The notes under the pieces: generated by a model
The model's database searches: none
Seen by the model: the letters and a program-made list of their open reading frames with translations, nothing else
Told to the model about the DNA's origin: nothing
Part shown: positions 48,901-59,108 of the stretch, piece by piece
Layout of the letters: each line of letters starts with the position of its first letter
How positions within the stretch are numbered: the stretch's first letter is position 1
Origin: Motacilla alba alba
Taxonomy: Eukaryota; Chordata; Aves; Passeriformes; Motacillidae
Assembly (NCBI RefSeq): GCF_015832195.1
Contig: NC_052030.1
Coordinates: 10,559,439-10,623,438 of the forward strand
Length of the DNA: 64,000 bases
Direction: 5' to 3'
Made by a program: the position numbers and the translations under genes

Positions 48901-51900
48901 CTCACTGGGCTCTTGGTATCTCTGTACACTTGTACCATTTTTTTTTCACTTTCTTTCTCACAACAGTCCTGGTAAGTGAATGTTCCTAAAGTCACCACCT
49001 GTGTCATTCAAAATGCAATCTCTTTATTCTCAGTAATTTCTGCTCTGTTTCACTCCAGCCAGTTTCTGCCCCTTGATCCTTCTCTTGGCCTGTCCCCAGC
49101 CCAGCTCCCAGCCCTGGGCTCTTCCCGGGTCATTGCCCCCAGCGTTGGTCACAACAACATGAACAGCATCTCTTTATGACACCATCCACAAGAACCTCGA
49201 GTTCAAACCCACCATTTCACCTTCAAAATTGGAGTCACACCCCAAGGATCTCCAGCTGTTCTCCCCCTCCTGGAGATGTGACCATGGCATAGCAGTGCAG
49301 GGCTTGCTGACACTCTGTGCCATCCTCAGACTAAAATACACTCTCTAATGATATCAATTCTATAATTGTGGTATTCAGATTTAAATAGTTCTTTTTAAAA
49401 CATCAAATTATCCCCTTTTTCCTGGCAGTTGCCAGGCTGCTGCTCTTGCAGCACAGTAATTACCTCTTTCAAAGCCTACAGCAAGTGGCATAATTTATTT
49501 CAATTGGCTGCTCAGTCTGAGATCTGCCACTGACACCAGGAAGATGTTTCAATTTATTTAAAATTATTTAATTTATTAAAACCAGAGGGTGGCAGCATGA
49601 CTTAAAGTCTCTATCTATAATGTTCTGTTAAAAATGTCATTCAGCCATAAAATTCATCCCACATTTATGTCGTGACAGTTATTATTCCTGGAGTTCACCT
49701 CAAAAAAAACGTTAAAAGCCCAAGTATTGGTTCACATTTTGAATTTCCTTACCAGTGTCTTCCTCAGTGTAACTCTTGAAACAAACTTTCATTGGAGTTA
49801 CTGACAAGGTTATTTCTTCCTGACTGGTTGGGAAGTGGATCATCACATCAGCCAGCAGCCTATAAAATGTCATTCAACACTAAAATAATTCTATCTAGGA
49901 CATTTTAGCATTTGCTACATTAGAAAATAAAACTTAAAAAAAAAATTCTCTGTTTGTTACCTGGAGTGGACTTTGAGAATGTTTGGACACATGTGCTTTG
50001 CAAAAACAGCCTGCAAGGGATCACACTCCTGAAAGGTCAGGTTATAGGTTTTTACAACACCTGAGTATGAAGGAAATGAACAAAAATCAGTGCTTGGCTG
50101 TAATTTGAGGGTTTTTTTAAAAGTATTAATTGTTCAATAGAGGAAGTAACCAAGTGACTTAGTCCAGCTGTATGGAAATAACTCACCACAAACAGGAAAA
50201 GGAATGCACCTGCCATCTTAGACTCCCTCATCCCATGAGCTGTGCCTGGGCAGCACCTGAGTTTTTTAAAGACCCACAGGAAATAAACCCACAAACGCAG
50301 GGTGGGAAACAGCTCCAGCAACTAACTGGTAAAACAACAGCAACGGGAGTGGAATGCAGAACACAAACCCCACAGCTCTCTGCCCTGCTGGGTCAGGGTG
50401 TGCTCAGGGAGCTCAGCTGTCTGCAGACCTATTTCACAGAATCACAGAATTTCTAGGTTGGAAGAGACCCTTAAGATCATCGAGTCCAAGCCATGTTCTA
50501 ACACCTCAGCTAGATCATGGCACCCAGTGCCACATCCAGGCTTTTTTTAAACACATCCAGGGATGGTGACTCCACCACCTCCCTGGGCAGATGATTCCAG
50601 GATTTGACCACTCTTTCTGTGGAAAACTTCCTCCTCAATTCCAGCCTGGATCTCCCTTGGTGCAGCTCCAGACCGTGTCCTCTTGTTCTGTCGCTGCCCG
50701 GAGAAAGAGACCGACCCCAGCTCAGCACAGACACCCTTCAGGAGGTGAGGAGAGTGACAAGGTCACCTCTGAGTCTCCCCAGCTCAGCACAGCCACCCTT
50801 CAGGAGGCTGCAGAGAGTGACAAGGTCACCTCTGAGTCTCCCCAGCTCAGCACAGCCACCCTTCAGGAGGTGAGGAGAGTGACAAGGTCACCTCTGAGTC
50901 TCCCCAGCTCAGCACAGCCACCCTTCAGGAGGCTGAAGAGAGTGATGAGGTCACCTCTGAGTCTCCTTTTCTCCAGGCTGAACACCCCCAGCTCCCTCAG
51001 TCGTTCCTCACACAGCTCGTGTTCCAAGCCCCTCTCCAGCCTCGCTGCTCTCCTCTGGACACGCGTTATCCTGAGGCAGTAACCCCACTATTGGCAGTAC
51101 AAACCCTCCTGCAGCACAGCCTGGCTCCGGGGGCACAGGACGTTTAGTGAGGCGTGCTGCAAAGGCTGAGGCTGCTGAACACGGCCAGCCCTGCGGGGCT
51201 GAGGGTGACAGTGCTGACAATGGCAGGAATTGTGCCTTTCGCTCCCCTGTGACCTTACCGTGCCTGCAGAGCAGCTGGAAGGTGATGTGCTGCTCACTGG
51301 GGCTGGTGGAGATGCTGCATTTCTCTACGTTCCTTTCCAGCACATTTACACATCTAAACACAGGGAGAACTGACTGAAAAAGAAAAAAAAAAATCAAAAA
51401 AAATCAGTGCAGAGCTCGCTCCCTGAGCAGCTTTGCAATAAACAGAATTTCCCGGGGTTTGTACCCTGGTTTGCCTCAAGCTGCTGCTCTTAAGGCTTCC
51501 CCAAACTGCTCTGGGGACACAGGGAGAGCCCAGGCTCTCCTCAGCCACCATCATTTCAGCTGGAAATTGGGTTAACTTGCTGCTGTGTGCAACAACTCAG
51601 GAAAATGTACCTTAATGATCAATTTACAGGGGAGGGATAACTGCTTCTCCTTCTGACAGGGCTGGGGCACGGCTGTCCAGCAGTAATGCTGGAAAAACAT
51701 GGATGAGAAGAACACACAGGCATATGCTGACCTCGAGGAATTCACTGATCTTAAGGCAAGCTGGAAATGGAATCACAGAGTCACCAGGGCTGGAAAAGAC
51801 CTCCAACATCACTGAATCCAACCACTGAGGGAACAGAAGTAAAATAATTTATTAACTCAAAACTTGAACCTTTTAAAAAGAGCCTTCTCCCGGCTCCAGT

Positions 51901-53382
51901 GCCACCAGCAAACCTGGAAATTTCCATCTCAAAATTATTTTTTAAAAATTTAAAATGTGTATTTTTATTTGATTTTAATGTTTTAAAATAAAAATAATTG
52001 AGTTACCCAAACACCCAGAGCTCAGCTTGTGTTTGAGGCATTTGAGGGGCGTGATCCATACAGGTGAGCAAAGACATCTCAGAAGTTCTTCAGGTATAAA
52101 ACAAAATATCTCCACTTGTGATTTTCCATCCTCCCAGTGAGCCAAGGAGAGCTGATCACTTTTAGCTAAGAAACCTCTGGAGAAAACACTAATTCTGCTG
52201 GAAATGGTGTTTGATTAATCAGAGGCATTAATGGATGTGTTCTTCCTGTTGAGTCAACAGTACAAAACATGTTGTTTTCAGAGGCAGCCCCTGTGTGGTA
52301 CAAAACTCAAACCTTGTGACCTGTGACAACAGAACTGAACCCTGTGGCATTAATCCAGATGTCCTGGACAATAAAAAAAAAATCAAAGGATCTTAGGGCA
52401 GAGTGGGAATGAAATCTTCCACAGTGCAATCTGCATAATTAAAATCACAGAAAATATGGCACGTGTCCATACTGAAAGTGGAGGGAGCTGAGAATGTGAT
52501 GGACTGAAAGGTACCTGTAGGAGTAACAATATCCAGTAATATAAATATTAGGCTTACAATAAAGATTTTTAAATTAGAAGAAATAAAAATTCACTTACAC
52601 CTTTTTCTACAGGGTCAAACCAAAATTCATCACTAATCCGTGCTATGGCATGTATTGCTCTTCCAAACACTGCCAGGGAAAGAAAACACTGCAATATGCA
52701 TTCTAAATGAAAATAAAGGTGGCATTGCACTTTCTCCAGAATAATCCAAGAGAAAGCATTACAAATTTCTTATGCATTTGAAAGCAAAAGGATGGTGGAA
52801 ATGGTTATTTCTTTTCTATTTAATTAAATTTTTAATTATCCAAACCCTCAAAGTTTTGGAAAACTGCCTCTGATGAGGCACCTCGGACGTCCCTTTGCAG
52901 CACCTGGAGTTACCACAAATTAGGTCAATCAGACAAAACTCCACCACCGGGCTTGGAAATGACATTCAGCAGATGGAAAGCCTGGGAAGGAAGGGGACAT
53001 GCGGAGAGGTGGAATCCTAAGAACACAGCGGAGCCCAGCAGAGGCCCTGCGGCTCTGCCTCTGGCAGCGGCGGAGCAGCTTTCCCCACGGAACGCCGCAG
53101 CCAGGAGTGGAGCCGAGCCCCTGGAGGTGCTCAGGGGACACGCAGCCAGGCCCTGGCATCTCCCCCTGGCTGTCCCCAGATGCTGCCCATCGGAACGAGC
53201 CGCGCACACCCGCACAACGCCCGATCCCGCCGCGACGAGGGAGAGGCGGATCCCCCGCTCCGCTCCGGGGCTCGTGTTCCGCTCAGGGCCCTGCCGAGGG
53301 TGTCCCGCACCGAACCCCGCGTGTGCCGGGCTCCCCGGGCCCCGGTACCTCGGAGCTGCGCCCCCCCGATCACGCACTTCAT
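45902..53382 (-). CDS. RAD9B: RAD9B, RAD9-like checkpoint clamp subunit
   Basis: Eleven coding exons on the minus strand: 53382-53349, 52669-52599, 51760-51611, 51373-51259, 50060-49961, 49859-49753, 48031-47925, 47481-47417, 46936-46814, 46518-46371, 46066-45902, total 394 aa (human about 417). The start reads [11 protein letters not shown], then [18 protein letters not shown], the opening of the PCNA-like RAD9 fold. Conserved blocks follow: [76 protein letters not shown] and [15 protein letters not shown]. The tail keeps the [12 protein letters not shown] motif and an acidic SDTEEE. RAD9 proteins form the 9-1-1 sliding clamp with RAD1 and HUS1, loaded at damaged DNA to activate ATR; RAD9B is the paralogue, testis-rich in mammals. 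Exon 10 is the least certain, placed by phase, a pyrimidine-rich acceptor and a GTGAAA donor, because the tail is poorly conserved. Confidence 0.93.
48032..49752 (-). other. RAD9B intron 6
   Basis: About 1.7 kb, interrupting codon position 1 of an Asp. No repeat or second gene recognised. Confidence 0.75.
50432..51064 (-). mobile_element. CR1 LINE, 3' portion, in RAD9B intron 4
   Basis: Reverse-oriented CR1. It begins with the complement of the 3' end (CACAGAATCACAGAATTTCT, then AGGTTGGAAGAGACCC). It then includes the end of the reverse-transcriptase ORF on the minus strand ([20 protein letters not shown], about 50510-50734) and a segment with an internal 62-63 bp repeat. It stops in the CTCCTCTGGACACGC block at 51064, so it is 5'-truncated and inactive. 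Confidence 0.92.
50719..50967. repeat. 62-63 bp tandem repeat inside the CR1, 4 copies
   Basis: The segment beginning AGCTCAGCACAG starts at 50719, 50781, 50844 and 50906. Spacings alternate 62, 63, 62 because copies carry either GGAGGTGAGGAGAG or GGAGGCTGCAGAGAG-type cores, suggesting duplication of a dimer. A normal CR1 has this block once, between the CCTTCAGG and CTTTTCTCCAGGCTGAACA positions. Confidence 0.88.
51761..52598 (-). other. RAD9B intron 2
   Basis: Phase-0 intron of about 0.84 kb. Its 3' end is made largely of a CR1 tail; the rest is AT-rich with nothing recognised. Confidence 0.8.
51771..51826 (-). mobile_element. CR1 LINE 3' tail at RAD9B intron 2 acceptor
   Basis: Complement of the CR1 3' end: AATCACAGAGTCACCAGG, GCTGGAAAAGACCTCCAACA and TCACTGAATCCAACCACTGA. 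Its terminus is within about 8 bases of the CAG acceptor (51763-51761) of RAD9B exon 3. Confidence 0.85.
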
Positions 53383-53464
53383 GGCTGCCCCCCCTCTCCC
53401 CTCACGGCCGCGGAGGGCGGGAAACGCCGTGAGGGCGGAGCGCGCGCCGCGCGGAGCCCCGGAT

Positions 53465-53555
53465 GTGGAACCGGGGATTGTGGAACCCAGGGATTGTGGA
53501 ATTGTGGAATTATGGAATTATGCAATTGTGCAGTTGTGGAATTGGGGATTGTCCC
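53465..53555. repeat. degenerate GGAATTGT-type short tandem array
   Basis: Units such as GGATTGTGG, GGAATTGT and GGAATTAT recur about ten times with variation. A sub-site ATTATGCAAT at 53517-53526 resembles a C/EBP or PAR-bZIP site. Confidence 0.75.
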
Positions 53556-53599
53556 GAGTTACCCGCAGGGATCTTCAGCCCAAGCCCTGGCCCTGCACA

Positions 53600-53835
53600 G
53601 ACACCCCAACAATCCCACCCTGTGCCATTCTGAGAGCCTCGTCCAACCTCTCCTGGAGCTCTGGCAGCCTCCGGGCTGTGCCCATTCCCTGGGCTGTGCC
53701 CAGCACCCTCTCGGAAGAATCTTTCCCTGATCTCCAACCTACACCCCTGGCACAGCCCCAGCAGTTCCCTGGGCGCTGTCCCTGTCCCAGAGCAGAGATC
53801 GGAGCTGCCCTGGGCAGCACCAGCTCCGGGACAGA
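53600..53835 (-). mobile_element. CR1 LINE fragment, reverse orientation
   Basis: Matches the CR1 block order in reverse: CCTCGTCCAACCTCTCCTGG, then the CAGCACCCTCTCGGAAGAAT piece, TTCCCTGATCTCCAACCTAC, a CTGTCCCTGTCCCAGAGCAG-like stretch, and GAGATCGGAGCTGCC. Neither end of the full element is present. Confidence 0.75.
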
Positions 53836-53872
53836 GCCGGGAAACGCCCCCGACCCAAAAGAAGAGAAGGGC

Positions 53873-54130
53873 TGAGCATGGCAATAATTGGCATGGGAGG
53901 CAAGAGAATCATTGCCGATGGAATACTAATTAATAATGTAACTATGTAACTTGTAGCCAATGAGTACCAATTCTTTTGTTTCCTAAAACACATAAATAGT
54001 AAAAATAATTGATAGTTAGGGTGTATGGTTTGTGGGAGACCACGGAGCGCCCAGGCTTGCGCAACTCTGAAATAAATAATCAACGTTTGTCTCTCTCTAT
54101 CTCTCTCTCGTCATTCTCGGCTCGTTTTGC
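53873..54130 (+). mobile_element. probable solo LTR or LTR fragment
   Basis: AT-rich block unlike the CpG-rich flanks, with the element order of a retroviral-type LTR: CCAAT at 53957-53961, a TATA-like ACATAAATAG at 53990-53999, and AATAAA at 54071-54076 about 75 bases later, followed by a CT-rich U5-like stretch. It starts near a TG at 53873 and may end near ACA around 54135. No gag, pol or env remnants adjoin it. Boundaries, target duplication and family were not confirmed. Confidence 0.55.
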
Positions 54131-54272
54131 GGACAACTCTCCTTTCACGCGTGTAAAAACCCAGCCAGCGGAACGCGGCACGGACGCGTTCGGCGCTGTG
54201 TTGTCCCTTCGCAGGCGCCGTAGCGGGGCTGGCGCCGGGCGGTTCCGGGAGGGCCGGAGCGGAGCGGGCGCG

Positions 54273-57200
54273 ATGGTGAGAGCGGGGGCACCCCGGAGCT
54301 CCCCGGGACCCCCCGGGACCCCCCGGACCCCCGGCCACACCGGAACCCCCGGCACGGCCACAGCAGCCGGGCCCAAACCGGCCGGGCTGGGGGAGAGCGA
54401 GCGGGCGGGAGGGCGGCCCCCAGCTGAGGCGAGGCCCCCAGGGGGGTGAGGGCCGGGCCGCGACTGCAGGAGCTCCGTTTATAATTTATATTAATTTTAT
54501 CGTAATCGCATTATTTTTTTAATTATTTAACGCTTCTTTCATAACATCGACAATTCATTAATTATGATTTGCCCGTTCATTTGGCTGTGTTTTCTCTTCT
54601 GTTGCTTCCTCTCGTTTAACATTGATCATGTTCCGCCCTGTTTCTCATCCCCTGCAATCAACTCCTTCATTCCAATCAGGCTGGGCACAGAGTAAGTCAC
54701 TCCTTGGCTCTCGCTAACACCCGTGGGAAGGGCTCGTTCGTGTTCCTCCGTGCCGCTGGCAGCTGGCTCTGATGAATTTAGGGGCTGCTGGCCAACCCAC
54801 CCCCCAGCTCACACCCAAAATCCAGGTGTTTTTATCATTTTTCGCCACTGCTTTAAGCTCTAGATACGTGTGGTGATGAAACCCTGCAGTGCTGTCCGTT
54901 GGGTTTGGTTACTGCAGCTCGCTGAGCTTTCCTGTAATGCATGGGAGCTGAAATGGGAATTTTGGGGAAGTGTGGGGCTGGCATCCTGTCAGCACAGGGG
55001 ATGTCTGTGCTGAGAGCACACGCTGCTGGCTCGGTGGGGTGTGTGAGTGGCAGATCATTTTATCATTTTTAAACATCAAACACATAACTGGTACTGCACA
55101 CTGAAGTCCCTCAGGCAGCAGTAAGACAATCTGTCTATTGCCACTGATTAATCCAAATCGCTGTTACCCACTTGTTACTCTTCAAAGACCATCAAAAATG
55201 TCTTTTTCTTTTTATCTCTCCTTGTTTCATTTTAAATTGGTCACTCATTAATTAAAGAGCTTTTGTATTGCTTTACCAATACTTTCAATCATCTGTCTCC
55301 AGATGGGTTTGATGGTGGCACTGAGATGTTCTTAAGCTAAAAAAAAAGAAAAAAAACCCTAAACCAATAAAAAATAGTACCCAAGCTCCCTCTGCCTTCT
55401 TGAGGGCTGCTAGCCTGAAGGTAACTGCATGGCCTAAAAACCCATGAGGGGAAAAAAAATCTTTAAAAATACAATTTCCTAGCCTAGTTATATTTGTTTC
55501 TAGAAATAAATCTGGGCTGTGTCCTTTGCAAACACATTTGAGGGTGTCATTTTAGGAACTGTCTCGCTAACAAGAAGTGGAAGATAAAAATCTCTTTAAT
55601 TTGGAGCCATTCTTTGAGTTCCTAGGGCTGAGTGTCTCCGGATCCTGGGTTTCCCCAGAGCAGTGCCATAACATTCCCTGCTTTATAAACCTTCTCATGG
55701 CCTTTTTGCACAATTAATTTGCCCTGTGTTGCTTGCATTATTGCTTTATTTGCAGATTTAAAGCCTGGGCTGTTAAGCCATGGCCTTGCACCATCTCAGT
55801 CCTGGATTTTGAAGCCCCCCACTACATTTTTATTCTGGCATCTGAAACTGTAGGTGGATGGAAGTGAGGACAGGAGCGCTGTGCAGTGACCTGGGCTGGC
55901 TCCTCTGCAGTGCCCTCTTTGTATTTTGTTGTTATTTTTTAGCCTTGTTCAGTTTTTCAGTGGTTTCTACAATGAAGACTCTAAACATGCTTCCTCTTCT
56001 GGCCAGCTATTAACACATGTTGCAAATTTGCTGCTTTTTAAAAATAGTTTGAGGGGTTTTTTTTTAGTAAGGGGAAAGAAACTTGGATGAAGAGATTTTT
56101 TTTTAAGAGAAGTGGCTGCAGTTTGGCCAGGTCTGTGCTTGAAATGTGTTAGAGAGAATAAACAGTGGGATGGTTTATGGCAGCTCCCAAATCTGTGTAA
56201 AATACATCAGGTGATGCAACAGGAAGGTGTTATCAGTGTAATTCTTGCACTGCTGGCTTTCAGCAACAGAACAAATCGTTCTGGAGAGCTGTGTTTGTAA
56301 AGCCCCCTCTGCGGGGCACAGTCCCATCACCATTCCATCCTCACTGCAGCAGCGTTTGGGTCCAGATGCCAGGCTGTGGCTCTGCAGGGGACATTCAGTG
56401 CTGGCCGTGCCCTAACCCCTGTGTGTCCCCTCTGTCCCCTGCTGCCCCTGCAGTTGGTGCTGGTGCTGGGTGACCTCCACATCCCCCATCGCTGCAACAG
56501 CCTCCCCGCCAAGTTCAAAAAGCTGCTGGTGCCTGGCAAGATCCAACACATCCTGTGCACAGGGAACCTCTGCACCAAGGACACCTATGACTACCTCAAG
56601 ACCCTGGCTGGGGATGTTCATGTTGTCAGAGGGGACTTTGATGAGGTAGTGTCTGTTTTTTTTTGGGGTATCTTTTACATTTTTTACATTTGGAGTTGAT
56701 TCAAGTGAAAGTGGTGGAATGAGTTCCTGAGCTCTCCCCTCCTGGGTGTTGCAATAGGGTTGGGTTTAAATAGAAATCTGTCTAATCTGGTTTATTTGCT
56801 TTATTTTTAGAACCTGAATTATCCTGAGCAGAAAGTTGTGACTGTTGGACAGTTCAAAATTGGGCTGATTCATGGCCATCAGGTGATCCCCTGGGGTGAC
56901 ATGGCCAGCCTGGCACTGCTCCAGAGGCAGTTTGATGTGGACATCCTCATTTCAGGACACACACACAAATTTGAGGCATTTGAACATGAAAATAAATTCT
57001 ATATCAACCCAGGATCAGCTACAGGAGCCTACCATGCCTTAGAGAAGTAAGTGAATTTTGGGGGGATTTTTTTTGGTTTGTTGTTTTTGGTTTATTTGTT
57101 TTTTGGGGTTTTTTTTGTACAAAACTGAACTACAAACTCCTGAGGATTAATATTTCTGATTTAAATGTCAGGGAGAGAGAGTTAGAGTTGTGTAACACAC

Positions 57201-57499
57201 ACAGCTGTACTTGCTCAATCTCCTGGACTGAAACATGAAATGCTCACAGCCTCAGATCTCATGTGCTGTACTTAGAGAATTAATTCCCATTTTTCTTCAA
57301 GTGATTTCTGCTGAATAGTGGTAAGACACTAAGGGGGTTTTAGACACACAATCACTATGAATTTTTTTCCTCTCTTTCCAGCAACATCATTCCTTCATTT
57401 GTGCTGATGGACATCCAGGCTTCTACAGTAGTTACATATGTCTATCAACTAATTGGAGATGATGTGAAGGTAGAAAGAATTGAGTACAAGAAATCCTAA
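54273..57499 (+). CDS. VPS29: VPS29, retromer subunit
   Basis: Coding exons 54273-54275 (the ATG alone, immediately followed by a GTGAGAG donor), 56454-56645, 56811-57046, 57382-57499. They give 182 aa, the usual length, with an optional 12-nt microexon at 54680-54691 raising it to 186. The fold is a metallophosphoesterase: LGDLHIPHR with Asp8 and His10, CTGNLC, RGDFDE, HGHQV and ISGHTH in order, then the family's [10 protein letters not shown] box. The protein joins VPS35 and VPS26 in retromer on endosomes, retrieving cargo to the Golgi or plasma membrane. CTGNLC in place of the GNHD/E of active enzymes fits its role as a scaffold. A poly(A) signal AATAAA lies at 57713-57718. The promoter is shared with RAD9B, with a probable LTR just upstream. 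Confidence 0.97.
54276..56453 (+). other. VPS29 intron 1 region
   Basis: About 2.2 kb between the ATG exon and the first main coding exon, interrupted only by the optional 12-nt microexon. It is CpG-rich at its 5' end, then AT-rich. No repeat or other gene recognised. Confidence 0.75.
54680..54691 (+). CDS. VPS29: VPS29 alternative 12-nt microexon (AGHR)
   Basis: Acceptor CAG (54677-54679), then 12 bases encoding Ala-Gly-His-Arg, then a perfect GTAAGT donor (54692-54697). Inserted after the ATG-only exon it gives MAGHRLVLVLGD, which matches the longer human VPS29 isoform as I recall it. Skipping it gives MLVLVLGD. Confidence 0.88.
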
Positions 57500-57712
57500 A
57501 AAAATGTTTTTGCTTGTCTGGTATTTTTACCATTTCCTTCTCAACTGCAAGTTCCAAAACTTGCTTGCTCGTTTACAGCCCTGCACTGTCTCTAACAGCT
57601 CAACAATGTAACTTCTTGTCATGAATTTAAACAACCTTGTGTTTGCTTTTCTCTGTATGATTTGTAAAATATCCCATTAAGATAACCGTCTAAATACTGT
57701 TCCTTAATGTTT

Positions 57713-57718
57713 AATAAA
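57713..57718 (+). terminator. VPS29: VPS29 poly(A) signal
   Basis: AATAAA 214 bases after the stop codon, near a T-rich stretch. Confidence 0.7.
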
Positions 57719-58512
57719 CTCCACTTCATAGAAAAGCTGAGCCTGGTGAGGTGTTGGGGAAGAATGCAGCAGTTGTGGTGTTTGGTGTTCCCCTTCTAAG
57801 GGATGCTTGGACAGGGCTGGAACAGAGATTGAGGGCTCTGGGAGCAGGCTGGGTTTGCTCCAGAATCCAGTTTATATTTTCTTGTCTCAATTTAACATTC
57901 TCAACTAAGTTCAAGGAGTAAAATGGCTTGCTAGAGTCTGAAAGGATTACAGTTACCTTGTAATTTCACTGTAGAATTCAATCATTCAATCTCCAGCCAG
58001 TGAGGAGAGGCTTTCCTTTACGTGTGGCTCACATCTGACACTCCAGGTTTGTGCTCCTTGCTCCATGCACAGAGGCTCTCAGTGATGTAATTCCACGTGA
58101 CTCCTCAAGCTGCTGAAGGTAAATCTGGGATGCTCAAGGAGCAGCACCTTGTGGCTCCTCTGTTCCCACAGCTGAATGTATTTTACAGCTCCCCTTTCTC
58201 ACAACTGCTGTAACTTTCCAACAAAACAGGTTTTTGTCTTTGCCTCCCCCAGCAGAATGTTTAGGATGGGGGCAGTGCCCTTGGCCTTTGGATTATGACT
58301 TTTCCATCAGCTGGAACCCTTCTTTCTGTGTCATGAGCTGACTGAATAACTCATTTCTATCCAAAATAAACCTGCTTTGCCCTGGACAAAAAGACATTTC
58401 AGGCTGGTGTCTCAAGAACCTCTGGCTAATTGCATTTCATGCAGTCAGAGCAAAGTTGAAAAGAAAACCTTGGCATGTGATACTCAGGGAATTCCATTCA
58501 CTGGAACATCAA
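57719..58512. other. VPS29-KNTC1 convergent intergenic region
   Basis: About 0.8 kb between the 3' end of VPS29 and the presumed 3' end of KNTC1. No gene or repeat recognised. In mammals other genes (FAM216A, GPN3) adjoin VPS29; no trace is visible here. Confidence 0.65.
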
Positions 58513-58518
58513 TTTATT
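58513..58518 (-). terminator. KNTC1: candidate KNTC1 poly(A) signal
   Basis: Minus-strand AATAAA about 0.6 kb past the stop; a second at 58584-58579 is equally possible. Confidence 0.4.
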
Positions 58519-59108
58519 GACAAACTCATAATTAAGAGGTTTACAGAATATTGTAAGGGGCCAAAATAGATGCATACGTTTATTTCTTTTTAATTTACAT
58601 CGTAAGGCTAAAATTGACACAGGAGTTTATTGTTTTTACTGTAAGGCCAAAATTGGTACATAAGTTTGTAAAGTTACACTTACAATTTGTCTACAAAGTA
58701 TTTTACATGAACCACAGCCCCTGCAGTTTTATAGAAGTTTATCACAGGGATGACAAGGTTCTGTGGCTGTGGATGACATCTCAGAGTGGTCCTGACTGCA
58801 GGCCTGAACAAGGGGAAATACAGAAGGAAAGGAAATAAACTTCACTCCTTCCCAAAGTTAAAGTGCTGAGTGTGAACTGAGGACTCAGACAGGAGATTCT
58901 GCTGTGAGTCTGAACTGCTTTTGTGGGGGTGCAGAATGGAGGAGAAGCAGCCTAGAACAGCTGGGAAAACACGGAGAGGTTGTGGATGCTCCTGGTAAAA
59001 GCTTTGGGGTTTTAGTCTGATGTTCTCCTGAGCAGTACAAGAGTTGTGAATGCACAGCCCAACCTCCTGCCAGGAGAGGGAGGAGGGAAAAGGAGATCTC
59101 AGCCTAAT

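Larger units (their letters stand above)
53383..54272. promoter_or_regulatory. RAD9B/VPS29 divergent promoter interval
   Basis: About 890 bp separates the RAD9B and VPS29 start codons. CpG-rich DNA lies at both ends (about 53030-53480 and 54120-54470). The middle is filled by a short ATTGTGGAA-like repeat array, a CR1 fragment and a probable LTR. The two genes are also divergent in human, so the pairing is old while the inserts are lineage-specific. Confidence 0.7.

Noticed and set aside
50510..51082. Open frames across the CR1 in RAD9B intron 4
   Set aside because: They are the decayed end of the CR1 reverse-transcriptase ORF and translation of its internal repeat, not host genes.
54009..54449. 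146-codon frame over the VPS29 first exon
   Set aside because: It starts in the probable LTR and reads through the VPS29 ATG in another frame into the intron; proline- and glycine-rich GC artefact.
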